This document shows, one piece after another, positions 34,483-43,035 of a stretch of 64,000 nt of DNA. Source of the DNA: Desulfitobacterium chlororespirans DSM 11544. Lineage in GTDB: Bacteria > Bacillota > Desulfitobacteriia > Desulfitobacteriales > Desulfitobacteriaceae. The notes below the pieces were generated by a model. That model saw only the letters and a program-made list of their open reading frames with translations, did no database searches and was not told the DNA's origin. The stretch is taken from the NCBI RefSeq assembly GCF_900143285.1, contig NZ_FRDN01000004.1, positions 561,878-625,877 of the forward strand, read 5' to 3'. Both the position numbers and the translations under genes were made by a program. Every line of letters starts with the position of its first letter. Position 1 is the first letter of the stretch.

Positions 34483-36093
34483 ATGAAACTCAACACCGAT
34501 ATCCTTTTTGATAACCTCAATCAATCCATTATGCTGGAGAGCTATGGGCCCAAAAAGATAGAACTCACCCTGGGGCGGCCAAAGCTCTATAATGGTGCGA
34601 GCCACGAATTCAAAGCAAACCATATCTATATATCCCATGTTGAACAACTCCCGCCCGCTCCGGTTTTGGGCAATGGAGTTGTTATCCTATGCGTTGGAGG
34701 AACTCCTCCTCCACCCTATTTGAACGATAAATGTGTGTGCTTTATCACCCGGGATCATACCGACTTGTTTACTGCATTTGATCTGGTGCAGCAGATATTC
34801 GATAAATACGACGAGTGGGATACCGGATTAAGGAACGCTTTAAACACTTCCGCAAGTATTAAAGAGATGGTCAGGATCAGCTTCCCTATCTTTGAGAATC
34901 CTATCATTGTTATCGACGCCAACTTTCGCGTTCAAGCCTATAGCAGTATTATTGATACCCGGGATGATCTGGCCATTTATCGCCCTGACGAAAACGGCAA
35001 CATCAGGATGAATGCCATGAGCGAGCACATCAATACCTATGGCAACAGCATGAATGTGGATAAGCCGTTTTTAATGATGGCCAGAAATGTTCCGCTCTTC
35101 ACCATGAACCTTTTTGAAAAGAAAATTTATATCGGCAACCTGACGATTCCTTTTGTCTTGCGCCAACATCGTCAGAGCGATATTGTACTAGCTCAATATC
35201 TGGCAAAATTTATCGAGAGTTCATTTAAAAAATATTCCACGATCTTAAGCGGCAGCCACATCAATATTCTCAGGGGCATCCTGCAGGATTTGCTCAGCTG
35301 TTTGCAGGTCGATTCGACAAGGATGCGGTACTTGTCGGGCAACTTCAACGGGCATTATATCTGTATTGCTATGAAACTTGGCTACCGCTCACATAAAGTA
35401 CCCGTGGAATACCTCTGCAACATTATCGAAGACTCCTTCCCCGGCTGCGTAGCTTTTGAATATGAATCCGTCATCGTTACCTTTTTTGATGTAAAAAAAA
35501 TCCCTTGCGATGAAAGAACGCTGACCGATAAGGTAAAAGAGCTGTTGCAGGATATGGATCTAATCGCCGGAGCCAGCTACTCATTTACCAATCTTTCTAT
35601 GGCACGCCTTTATTACCGACAGGCGTGCGTTGCCCTTGAAATGGGGTCGGCCACCCATCCGGAGCTTTGCTATTACCCATTTCACGATTACGTGTTGCAC
35701 TATATGATCTCCCACTGTATGGGGGAATTCCCTCCGGAACTTTTACTGACCAAAGGGCTTCGCCAACTTCAGGTTCATGATCTGACATCTCAGGTCAATT
35801 ATGTGCAAACCCTCCGCATCTATTTGAATAACAATATGAATTTGGCGAAAACCGCCGATGATCTCTTCGTTCACCGCAGCACCCTTCTGACGCGGCTGAA
35901 ACGCATCGAAAGTTTGTTGCAAACAGATTTAAAGGATTCCGACCAGAGGCTTCGCCTGCTGATCTCATTGAAAATCATGGAGGCCAACGAAAAGGTCACC
36001 ACCACGTGCAATGACCCTGGAGAGTTTGTTAATCATGAACTTACTCTGGCAGAGCCGAGAAAATTTCAGATATTGGAAAGCATTTATAAATAG
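34483..36093 (+). CDS. PucR/CdaR-type transcriptional regulator
   Basis: About 536 residues: an N-terminal sensory region without a recognised domain, a central GGDEF-like CdaR region (about 290-430), and the C-terminal PucR helix-turn-helix (LRIYLNNNMNLAKTADDLFVHRSTLLTRLKRIESLL). ATG at 34483 follows GGAGGG; an in-frame extension to 34360 has no ribosome site. It is divergent from the GcvT-fold cluster and presumably activates it when substrate is available. PucR relatives regulate purine, sugar-acid or amine catabolism. Confidence 0.88.
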   Translation: MKLNTDILFDNLNQSIMLESYGPKKIELTLGRPKLYNGASHEFKANHIYISHVEQLPPAPVLGNGVVILCVGGTPPPPYLNDKCVCFITRDHTDLFTAFDLVQQIFDKYDEWDTGLRNALNTSASIKEMVRISFPIFENPIIVIDANFRVQAYSSIIDTRDDLAIYRPDENGNIRMNAMSEHINTYGNSMNVDKPFLMMARNVPLFTMNLFEKKIYIGNLTIPFVLRQHRQSDIVLAQYLAKFIESSFKKYSTILSGSHINILRGILQDLLSCLQVDSTRMRYLSGNFNGHYICIAMKLGYRSHKVPVEYLCNIIEDSFPGCVAFEYESVIVTFFDVKKIPCDERTLTDKVKELLQDMDLIAGASYSFTNLSMARLYYRQACVALEMGSATHPELCYYPFHDYVLHYMISHCMGEFPPELLLTKGLRQLQVHDLTSQVNYVQTLRIYLNNNMNLAKTADDLFVHRSTLLTRLKRIESLLQTDLKDSDQRLRLLISLKIMEANEKVTTTCNDPGEFVNHELTLAEPRKFQILESIYK

Positions 36094-36129
36094 GGATTTA
36101 AAGCATAGCACAACCAGTTGGGAAGGATA

Positions 36130-36198
36130 CCTGAGCCAAGTGTCGTCTGCGCGTTGTCCGGGAACATGGAAAGCTATGCCGAGCGAAATACTCACTAA
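36130..36198 (+). pseudogene. Catalase (katE) 3'-end relic
   Basis: The plus-strand frame reads SVVCALSGNMESYAERNTH-stop, matching the katE C-terminus [16 protein letters not shown]...ERNVH-stop with a two-residue and a thirteen-residue in-frame deletion. At DNA level the identity continues through the stop into the terminator copy at 36207-36267. Only the last 30 or so codons remain. It directly follows the PucR gene stop. A duplicated or formerly second catalase gene was lost here. Confidence 0.8.
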
Positions 36199-36206
36199 AA
36201 TAATCT

Positions 36207-36267
36207 AAAAGGGACCTGGTGTTCTATCAGAAAGATAATCTGAAGACGCTACCGGGGTCCCTTATTT
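36207..36267 (+). terminator. Copied katE-type terminator after the PucR gene
   Basis: AAAAGGGACC at 36207-36216 pairs with GGTCCCTT at 36256-36263, enclosing the same GTTCTATCAGA...ATCTGAAGACGCT spacer as the katE terminator; the T-run is interrupted (TTATTTG). It probably now ends the PucR transcript. From 36268 to 36636 I see no gene. Confidence 0.65.
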
Positions 36268-36636
36268 GATAAATTCACCAGCACACTAATATAACTGAAT
36301 ATATTCTGGATAATATTAGCACCTGGTTGAGAGTAGAAAGTGGACAGCAGCGTTTACTGCTCTGTGTGGGAGTAATGAACGGTTATATTAATGAGTTGCA
36401 GAACTGCTGATCGATAAGAAGCTAGGTATTGCCTTTGCTAGTCGCTATGCATCACATAGAGTCCGATACGTGCACAATAAATGAAAAAAGAACCTACTGA
36501 TTGTAAGTTCTCGTTAATAAACGCTGGATTATAAATTGCTCTTGTTGTTTATTAGCCTTATTGCTTTGAATCATCTCATGCACTCAAACGCCTTTTCCTT
36601 ACTCACAAATGACCGGATTGGAATAACCCTTTGCTA

Positions 36637-37077
36637 TCAGGAAAGATTGCCAATAATCTTATCGAGAACGTTGATACATGTTTCAATTTCTTCTCGGGTA
36701 ATGCCCCGTGTCACTTCTTCATTTGTTTTTTTGCCCAAAAACATAAGCATTTCCCTCATATTTCTGCCGCCTTCTGTCAGATAAATTAGATTAGTACGGC
36801 GATCGTTAGGATGAGGGATTCGGAGCACCAGATTGTTTTTTTCCATCGTATTAATGATTCGCGAAATGCTGGGCTCATCTTTTCCAGTGGCCTCGGATAG
36901 GCTGCACTGGGTCTGCCCATCCTCACGATACAGGTAAAGAAGGAGCTTCCACTGCTCCGTACTGATCACAATATCTTTATCTTTAAAATTCTTGGCTAGT
37001 TGTCGGGTGATCAGGAGTGCCGACTTATTGGCCTTATAGTCAAAAGATCCACGGGTATATTCATCAAAAGATATCAT
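36637..37077 (-). CDS. MarR family transcriptional regulator
   Basis: About 146 residues with a winged HTH (STEQWKLLLYLYREDGQTQCSLSEATGKDEPSISRIINTMEKNNLVLRIPHPNDRRTNLIYLT), including the conserved D-R-R wing. The start is uncertain: ATG 37077 follows AAGGTGAT by 10 nt; earlier in-frame TTG/ATG codons at 37101 and 37089 overlap that site. A short inverted repeat GACC-TTAAT-GGTC (37125-37137) upstream may be its own operator. No obvious target gene adjoins; MarR proteins often control efflux pumps such as the MATE gene in this window, but that link is speculative. Confidence 0.85.
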   Translation of the reverse strand: MISFDEYTRGSFDYKANKSALLITRQLAKNFKDKDIVISTEQWKLLLYLYREDGQTQCSLSEATGKDEPSISRIINTMEKNNLVLRIPHPNDRRTNLIYLTEGGRNMREMLMFLGKKTNEEVTRGITREEIETCINVLDKIIGNLS

Positions 37078-37272
37078 AGTATTCAACATCACCTTGTTCA
37101 ATCTCTATTGTTAACGTTCTTTAAGACCTTAATGGTCAGATATACTTTAAAAACAAAGAACACTTTTATGATAAATATATTTTATTAATAATTTCTCTTT
37201 TTATTTTCTGTTTCTGCATAATTTTTATATTCAATGAAAGCATTAAATGTGGTATTACTACTTAAAAATTTA

Positions 37273-37425
37273 TCACTTTTTTATCTTCTCCGCAAGTTCA
37301 AAACGTTCAATGTAATAACTTTTACCGTCATAAGGATTGAGCCCCCGTGCCCTGCAACGTTTCCATGATTCAAGTATCATCGGCCGGATAATATCCGGGT
37401 CGCACGCCCGTTTGCCTAGGTAGAA
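37273..37425 (-). pseudogene. Relic of a sigma-54-dependent activator N-terminus
   Basis: One minus-strand frame encodes about 50 residues including DIIRPMILESWKRCRARGLNP and then stops. The R-P-x-I-L-x-S-W-x-R-C/S-x3-G-L/V-x-P signature opens AcoR/PrpR-type sigma-54 activators. A stop precedes the fragment and no AAA+ domain follows, so only a remnant is left. It lies 10 bp after the endonuclease IV-like gene stop. Confidence 0.6.
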
Positions 37426-37436
37426 TTATTTCCAGC

Positions 37437-38258
37437 CTATTGCAGCTTTTCATAGGTTTCTTTTAGAAGCAAAGCATCTCTCTCTAAAAGAGGCCCTTCA
37501 GCTATGATACATCCCCTGACACCATAATCTTTTATAGCCCTTAGACATTCCTGATAATTAAAGTCACTTTCCAGTAATGGAGCATGACTTCTCTCCCCTT
37601 TCGCTGTGTATCTTATTCCACCCATATGGATATGTAAATCCTCCAGGGCCGTTCTGCCTAAATGATCAAGGACGTGCTTAAGAACACCGGCAAAATCATC
37701 ATAACCCTTAAGGCCGCCGTTTGATCTCGCGTGAATATGAGCAAAATCAAGGCAAAGCTTACATGAGGGCACCTCTTGACAAAGAGAAACCAGCTCTTCC
37801 AGCGTTCCGAACTGAGAACCTTTTCCGGTTGTCTCAAGCCTGTAATCTATGCCACAACTCGAAAGCCTCATTAAATTGCTTTTAATTGCAGCGTAAGCAG
37901 CTTCCTTGGAGTCACTCATGTAGAATCCCGGATGGAATACCAAACTCCTTCCTCTAACCTTTGCTAAGCCTTCTGCAGCATCAATTATTCTGGTGATTGA
38001 TTGATTTCGTTTAGCGATATCATTGGAATTTAAGTTGATATAATGAGAAGCGTGGGCTGAAAGGTAAAAGCCTTCCTTTCGCTTTGCCTCAAGGATAGCC
38101 CCTTTGTTGTTATCCGTCACATTGACACTGCGAACAAACAGCAGTTCCATGGCATCCAGCCCTATAGACTTTAAATAATGTATGCCAGTTGCATAATTAA
38201 ACCTTTTAGTCCCGTCACCTAGGGGCAAACCGGAAATACCAAATAATAATTTTTCCAT
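37437..38258 (-). CDS. Endonuclease IV-like TIM-barrel protein (AP endonuclease 2 family)
   Basis: A 273-residue TIM barrel close to the archaeal-type endonuclease IV branch. Metal-site motifs appear in order: SAHASHYINLNS, LVFHPGFY, RLETTGKGSQFGTLEEL (Glu), LCLDFAHIHARS (Asp, His), DLHIHMGG and IIAEGP (Glu). The GIRYTAKGERSHAPLLESDF segment replaces the bacterial DRH motif, as in archaeal members. It would nick DNA at abasic sites using zinc, though a sugar-isomerase role cannot be excluded. No strong ribosome site precedes ATG 38258. It follows the tautomerase gene. Confidence 0.8.
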   Translation of the reverse strand: MEKLLFGISGLPLGDGTKRFNYATGIHYLKSIGLDAMELLFVRSVNVTDNNKGAILEAKRKEGFYLSAHASHYINLNSNDIAKRNQSITRIIDAAEGLAKVRGRSLVFHPGFYMSDSKEAAYAAIKSNLMRLSSCGIDYRLETTGKGSQFGTLEELVSLCQEVPSCKLCLDFAHIHARSNGGLKGYDDFAGVLKHVLDHLGRTALEDLHIHMGGIRYTAKGERSHAPLLESDFNYQECLRAIKDYGVRGCIIAEGPLLERDALLLKETYEKLQ

Positions 38259-38317
38259 ACTGATTCACAATAATCCGGGTTCTATTTATTCAATAAAACC
38301 CGGATTCCTTTCAAATG

Positions 38318-38521
38318 TCAGCGGCCGTCTTTTCTACGAGCTGTAATAGTTTCCCCACCAATACCCCAATTATCAGTATTGACCTCATCGATGACCACGA
38401 CTGTTGTATTAGGGTTTTTGCCCAACACATCCACAAGCAGCTGGGTAGCTCCTTTGATAAGCAATGCTTTCTTTTCCGGAGTGACGTTTTCATTGGTGAT
38501 TCTGATATTTACATAGGGCAT
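38318..38521 (-). CDS. 4-oxalocrotonate tautomerase family protein
   Basis: A 67-residue protein beginning M-P-Y-V-N-I; removal of Met exposes the catalytic Pro1 of the tautomerase superfamily. NTTVVVIDEVNTDNWGIGGE and a C-terminal Arg pair fit 4-OT. Hexameric cytoplasmic enzymes of this type ketonise enols in aromatic degradation, but many short paralogues have unknown substrates. GGAGAGGAG precedes the ATG. Confidence 0.9.
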   Translation of the reverse strand: MPYVNIRITNENVTPEKKALLIKGATQLLVDVLGKNPNTTVVVIDEVNTDNWGIGGETITARRKDGR

Positions 38522-38612
38522 AATAATTGCTCCTCTCCATTTCCTAATTACATAATGTATCCGAACTGTTCTAACTAAGGTCTTTTTCGCTTATCACCTC
38601 CTTTACTCCTCC

Positions 38613-38711
38613 CTAAATAAAGCGGGTCAAAAAGTTGATACTAATCAACAGAACAGTTGAACCAACGAGGAATAGAAATATCCTATCATGTTTGTTTCCG
38701 CTGAATTTCAT
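38613..38711 (-). CDS. 32-residue membrane microprotein at the end of the molybdoenzyme operon
   Basis: Short minus-strand frame MKFSGNKHDRIFLFLVGSTV... ending FLTRFI-stop. It has a basic head, a single hydrophobic helix of about 20 residues and a basic Arg near the end, like small subunits of membrane complexes. GAGGTGC lies 7 nt before the ATG, overlapping the stop of the NosR-like gene, so translation is probably coupled. Just after its stop there is a strong AAAGGAGGTGAT motif with only an 8-codon frame behind it. Not similar to any family I can name. Confidence 0.6.
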   Translation of the reverse strand: MKFSGNKHDRIFLFLVGSTVLLISINFLTRFI

Positions 38712-38720
38712 CACCGCACC

Positions 38721-39932
38721 TCATTGATCCACCGGGTTTTGTGCCGAACACCCATGGTTTAATTTTGCTCCAAATTTCCTTTTAAAATCAATCAAATGAT
38801 GTCTTAATCTCAAAATAATTCTATTGACAATCATTCCCGGACAAAAAAAGCGGCACCAGAATCTCCGTATCAACAATGAGGAAAACAAGACGACCACTAA
38901 AACCAGCCACTCGGTGATATTTCCCTGCATTCCGAATAGGGTGGCAAAAGGTTCATAACCGGCCAATCCCGGCGCCTGATAGACTACAGCGCCCAATAAG
39001 GCAATATAGATTAAAACATATCTGACCAGGGCCACCTTTTCTTCTACCCCCCGGCTGCAGCAAATAACCTCTTTGCTTACCAATACTTTGGCCATTAACT
39101 CTTGCAGGGCACCGAAGGGACAAAGCCAGAAGCAGTATAGGTTCTTTCCAATCAGAAAAGTTAATATCGGAATAACGATTAAAAATATATACCAAACCAG
39201 GTTCTGCTGAATTGAAGGAAGATACCCCATTAATAAGGAGGCCAGATTTGCAAGTGAGATAGGGGTGTTGTATTGGAAGCCAATCAGCACCAGACTTCCT
39301 GCCATGGTTAGCCAGCGGATTCTATCACTTTTCAGCGCTATCCCCACAAGCATCAGGATAACTAAGGCCATAACAGAGCCTTCCCTCACTCCCAAAACCC
39401 ATGCCGCCTCTTCATCTTCCACATCCAGCCCCAATTGATTTCTGGCTACCTCATGACTGCCGATTGAAATCGCTTCGGCAATGCCCCGGGAGCTAAAAGT
39501 TGCTCCCGATATGGCATTGATGTCCTGTTTGATCGATAGGGGATCGGTTATTTTTCTATCTTCGAATTGCTTGAGAAAACCACGTTTCTTAATCACTCTA
39601 ATATAGGAAGGTGTATCCTTGTGTTCAATAATAGCTGTACCCATAATAATCCCATGGGGGTTAATTCCTGTGGCGATGACCATGGGTCCGCCATATGAAC
39701 TCCCCTTTGCGATGACAACATAGCCTTTGACCTCTTCTTCTCCATGGGGGCCCTGACTTACTCCTTTTAATGTAAGGGGGGAAGACGCAATCTTCAGAAA
39801 GGACTGCGCCTCGGGCAGGACCTCTTCAGCTTGCAACAGCACAGCCTCGCCTGGCCTGACCCAGCTTAATCCTATAAAAACAGCTAATAGTAAGGATAGA
39901 GTCATGATAAGCGCTTTTTTCTCTATTTTCAT
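38721..39932 (-). CDS. NosR/RnfG-like membrane protein with FMN-binding domain and polyferredoxin end
   Basis: A 403-residue protein. An N-terminal helix is followed by an exported FMN_bind domain (about 50-170) ending DINAISGATFSS, where Thr is the expected ApbE flavinylation site. Five or six membrane helices follow, with two cytoplasm-facing cysteine motifs, YCFWLCPFGALQE and CRFFCPGMIVN, as in NosR and NapH. Such proteins pass electrons across the membrane by flavin and FeS centres. The ribosome site is weak (GGGAG 13 nt away). It is sixth in the operon of the Tat molybdoenzyme at 43036, suggesting an alternative electron entry. Confidence 0.87.
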   Translation of the reverse strand: MKIEKKALIMTLSLLLAVFIGLSWVRPGEAVLLQAEEVLPEAQSFLKIASSPLTLKGVSQGPHGEEEVKGYVVIAKGSSYGGPMVIATGINPHGIIMGTAIIEHKDTPSYIRVIKKRGFLKQFEDRKITDPLSIKQDINAISGATFSSRGIAEAISIGSHEVARNQLGLDVEDEEAAWVLGVREGSVMALVILMLVGIALKSDRIRWLTMAGSLVLIGFQYNTPISLANLASLLMGYLPSIQQNLVWYIFLIVIPILTFLIGKNLYCFWLCPFGALQELMAKVLVSKEVICCSRGVEEKVALVRYVLIYIALLGAVVYQAPGLAGYEPFATLFGMQGNITEWLVLVVVLFSSLLIRRFWCRFFCPGMIVNRIILRLRHHLIDFKRKFGAKLNHGCSAQNPVDQ

Positions 39933-39961
39933 ACCCTAGTAGTCACTCCCGGCCGGGTCGA

Positions 39962-40819
39962 TTATATACTCCAGATAGGCAATGCCGACAATACGATAAC
40001 GGCCCGCAGGGTTGCCCCTCCGATCAGTGTGCCCACCTCACTTAACAAACCTAAGATCTTGCCACCCCTTTCATTTTGCCTTTTCTTTGGGTAGACGTTG
40101 TTGAAAAGCGGAAAAGCCAATCCGACAGCAATTAGCAGAATCCAAAAATAAGCGGCTAGTCTTCCGGCGACAACTATTTGGGCAGAATCGGCAGCGACCG
40201 GACCTTTAGCACCTGAAAAAGAGAGCAGCAGCAAAGTCGCTAAGATCACCAATTCCACCAAGAGGAGGATGATGTTTATCCTGGTTACCGCAGTCCCCCC
40301 TTGCTGAACGGGTTTTTCGATGATGCGGGCCAGCAGGGATGAAGAGGCCAATCCCATAGTCAGAGCAGACACTACAAATAATCCCGGTACGAGGATCGTG
40401 TTCCAGAAGGGTTGAGCAAAAAGAACGGAAAGCTGCCCCCCGGTGTATACCGCTGTTACCACTGCCAGTATTGCTCCCGCTCCTGAGACCATTGCCGGAA
40501 CTTGCTTGTTTTCACGTTTATGATAAGAACTCCAAAAAGCCAGGACCATAAACATGATTAAGAGATAGACCCCCCAAGTCATCACCGACGTAGGATTACC
40601 GATCATGGTTAAAATTCCAGTGATGCTGACACCCAGATTCATGGAGAAAAGGAACAGCCCAACGGCCAGGCAGGGACCTGAGATAAAATAACCGGCCCGC
40701 TCCAAATTACTCCCTTTGCCAAATAAGCCTTTTTCCGCTGCAAAAGATGTCAGATAAGCACCCGAGCCAAGACCGCCAAAGAACAGGAAGCCGATGATAA
40801 GCCAGCCCCAATTTCCCAC
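39962..40819 (-). CDS. NrfD/PsrC-type membrane anchor, second tandem copy
   Basis: A 285-residue protein with about eight membrane helices; opens MGNWGWLIIGFLFFGGLGSGAYLTSF. QPFWNTILVPGLFVVSALTMGLA and IGGATLRAVIVLSAL are NrfD-family positions. The start is GTG behind AGGGGGGA. It is a clear paralogue of the neighbouring protein at 40836-41714, from tandem duplication. NrfD subunits exchange electrons between the quinone pool and FeS subunits. Confidence 0.88.
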   Translation of the reverse strand: MGNWGWLIIGFLFFGGLGSGAYLTSFAAEKGLFGKGSNLERAGYFISGPCLAVGLFLFSMNLGVSITGILTMIGNPTSVMTWGVYLLIMFMVLAFWSSYHKRENKQVPAMVSGAGAILAVVTAVYTGGQLSVLFAQPFWNTILVPGLFVVSALTMGLASSSLLARIIEKPVQQGGTAVTRINIILLLVELVILATLLLLSFSGAKGPVAADSAQIVVAGRLAAYFWILLIAVGLAFPLFNNVYPKKRQNERGGKILGLLSEVGTLIGGATLRAVIVLSALPIWSI

Positions 40820-40835
40820 TGATTTCCCCCCTATC

Positions 40836-41714
40836 TTAAAAAACCCTCACGGCGCACAGGACGATGGTTGCCCTCAGTGTCAGCCCTCCGATGAGCACCG
40901 CAAAGTCAGTTGATAGAACATTAAAGAATGAAGCCAGCTTTCTTTGCCGTTCTTTGGCTGAGACAATATAATAGACCAAAGGAAAAACTAAACCGATGGC
41001 CACCACCAGCAGCCAGAATGGCAGGGCTAAAGAACCGCTGGTAAGCATGTGTGCAGAAGCAGCAGCGCCAGCCCCTTTTACACCTGTTAAAGCAAGTGCC
41101 AGCAGCATCATGATCAGAATCGACTCTAAACCAAGCAATACCAGATGAACCTTGTTCGTCTTTGCTTCACTTGGCTGCTCCCCTCCCTGCTTCCCCTTGT
41201 TTTCCAGGAAATGCGCGCACAATGCGGTAGCGGCAAGACCTGTCGATAAAGCAGAAACAACAAATAATACAGGAAGAAGCAATGTGTTCCAGAAGGGCAC
41301 CGATGTAACCACAGCCAGTAAAACCCCGGTATAGGCTCCGGTTCCTAACGCAAGAATTGCCCCAAAGAGCGACAGCATTGCCGGCATTTTTCTGTTCTTC
41401 CCCGCGTAATAAGCAGAAAGAAAGCCCACCAGAATGAACAGCGATAATATATAAATCCCCCAGGTCATGACCGAAGTAATGTTGGCGAACATTCTTAAAA
41501 CACCGAGCGGATCAGAAAATGCTATACCCAGATCCAAAAACAACAACAAACTTCCGATGACAATACAAGGCCCGGACAAAAAGTAGCCCGCTCTGTCCAG
41601 TTTGCTGTTTTCCCCCAACCAGCCTTTTTGAGCTGCAAAAGACGTTAAATAAGCCCCTGCTCCTAACCCGCCTAAAAACAAGTAAATGATAATTTTCCAG
41701 CCCCAATGATACAT
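40836..41714 (-). CDS. NrfD/PsrC-type membrane anchor, first tandem copy
   Basis: About 292 residues with eight membrane helices: YHWGWKIIIYLFLGGLGAG, FWNTLLLPVLFVVSALSTG, IGGLTLRATIVL. ATG at 41714 is preferred because it aligns with the start of the tandem paralogue and has GGAGGATAAGGA upstream; an earlier start at 41753 would overlap the TorD gene. Together with the FeS subunit it should link the molybdoenzyme to menaquinone. Confidence 0.88.
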   Translation of the reverse strand: MYHWGWKIIIYLFLGGLGAGAYLTSFAAQKGWLGENSKLDRAGYFLSGPCIVIGSLLLFLDLGIAFSDPLGVLRMFANITSVMTWGIYILSLFILVGFLSAYYAGKNRKMPAMLSLFGAILALGTGAYTGVLLAVVTSVPFWNTLLLPVLFVVSALSTGLAATALCAHFLENKGKQGGEQPSEAKTNKVHLVLLGLESILIMMLLALALTGVKGAGAAASAHMLTSGSLALPFWLLVVAIGLVFPLVYYIVSAKERQRKLASFFNVLSTDFAVLIGGLTLRATIVLCAVRVF

Positions 41715-41740
41715 ATGATCCTTATCCTCCATTCCGCCGC

Positions 41741-42460
41741 TTAGCTCTGGCAATATACATTGAGTTCCCGTTGAATCCGCTGGATCTGTTCCTTGTCTTC
41801 TTCAATATAGTTCTCGGTAAAGACAGCAATACTTCTCCAGAATTCGTTCTGAGACGATTTCAGGATATCCTGACAGAATTGGGGTAACCACTTTCGCAGG
41901 TGAAGATCCATGAATTGTTCCTGAGCGGATAAAATCCTCTTTAACTTCTCGAAATTCCCCTTCCGAAAAGCCTGCAAAGCCTCTTCACTCAGGGCATACA
42001 TAAACTCCAGCTCTACCCCAATCTGATCATCAGGTTCCTTATAGACCCCGCTTCTTTCATAACCGTTCTCTCTGTAAAACCTCTTGACCTTCATGGTAAC
42101 ATCCTGCATCATGAGCCGGTTGGAGTTGCGGTATACCGATTCATAAGGAGGAGCCTCCAAGTGATAAGGTCCCACAAAGAGCCTGGTAAACTCTATCGTT
42201 GCCTCATGATAGACCTTTTCCAGCTCTGCAGAAGATAGGGATGACAGACCTTTTCTGAGTCGCGCTTCTGCACAGTCTGGGGCCATTGCTTCACCACGTT
42301 CCGGCTCTGACCAGGAGATCATGTCCGCGAAAAGTTCTTCCGGGCATTCCCACATAAATAGACTTCGCAATAGATCAAACATAACACATCGATAAGCCAA
42401 CATTTCCTGCATTTCGTTATTACCCAGACTACTCAAAACGTCCCATCCCTTCGCGTCCAA
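41741..42460 (-). CDS. TorD/DmsD family molybdoenzyme chaperone
   Basis: A 239-residue all-helical cytoplasmic protein with the family motif EFTRLFVGPYHLEAPPYESVY and the helix DDQIGVELEFMYAL. These chaperones bind the Tat signal and apo-form of the catalytic subunit until cofactor is inserted. It sits between FeS and anchor genes of the operon with short gaps and presumably serves the enzyme at 43036-45240. Confidence 0.92.
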   Translation of the reverse strand: MDAKGWDVLSSLGNNEMQEMLAYRCVMFDLLRSLFMWECPEELFADMISWSEPERGEAMAPDCAEARLRKGLSSLSSAELEKVYHEATIEFTRLFVGPYHLEAPPYESVYRNSNRLMMQDVTMKVKRFYRENGYERSGVYKEPDDQIGVELEFMYALSEEALQAFRKGNFEKLKRILSAQEQFMDLHLRKWLPQFCQDILKSSQNEFWRSIAVFTENYIEEDKEQIQRIQRELNVYCQS

Positions 42461-42474
42461 ATCTTAAGCGCACT

Positions 42475-43011
42475 CTACTGCTTTATCTTCACAAAACGCA
42501 TGGATGGATTGGTGGCAAAGGCCTGGAAACCGATGGCTTCCTTAACCGCTCCTTCAGCATCGAGCTTATCGATATCCTCTATTTTTAAGACCTGAACCGG
42601 GCACCCCCGGACACACATGGGTTGCTCCCCTGCGTCAATCAAGTCATAACAGCCTGTGCATTTTTCTGTTTTTTTGGTATAGGGATTCATCTTTGGTGCC
42701 TGATACGGGCAAGCATAGATGCAATATCCGCACCCCACGCATTTATCGTGGTCCTGAATCACCAGCCCATCTTCCCGTTTGGTATAGGCTTTGGTAGGAC
42801 ATACTGAAGCACATTGAGGTTCCGCACAATGCATACAGGAATGGGAAAGATAACGCTCCACCATTCTTCCGTTGATCTCAACCTCAAAGCTATCCAAAGT
42901 TCTCCAGCTTACACCTACATCCACTTGGTTCTTAACCATACATGCCGTTTCACAGGAATGGCATCCTACGCAATAATTCTGATTGTAAAGAAATGCTTTC
43001 TGACCAGCCAT
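42475..43011 (-). CDS. DmsB-like ferredoxin subunit with four [4Fe-4S] clusters
   Basis: A 178-residue protein with sixteen Cys in four groups: CVGCHSCETAC, CMHCAEPQCASVCP, CVGCGYCIYACP and CTGCYDLI...CVRGCP. There is no signal; partners of this type are exported together with the Tat-bearing catalytic subunit. It carries electrons between the NrfD anchor and the molybdenum centre. It lies 24 bp after the catalytic gene. Confidence 0.95.
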   Translation of the reverse strand: MAGQKAFLYNQNYCVGCHSCETACMVKNQVDVGVSWRTLDSFEVEINGRMVERYLSHSCMHCAEPQCASVCPTKAYTKREDGLVIQDHDKCVGCGYCIYACPYQAPKMNPYTKKTEKCTGCYDLIDAGEQPMCVRGCPVQVLKIEDIDKLDAEGAVKEAIGFQAFATNPSMRFVKIKQ

Positions 43012-43035
43012 CGTTCAGGACTCCTTTCACATCAA

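Noticed and set aside
38575-38612. Second microprotein behind the AAAGGAGGTGAT motif
   Set aside because: Only eight codons follow before a stop; the motif may be a chance or relic ribosome site.
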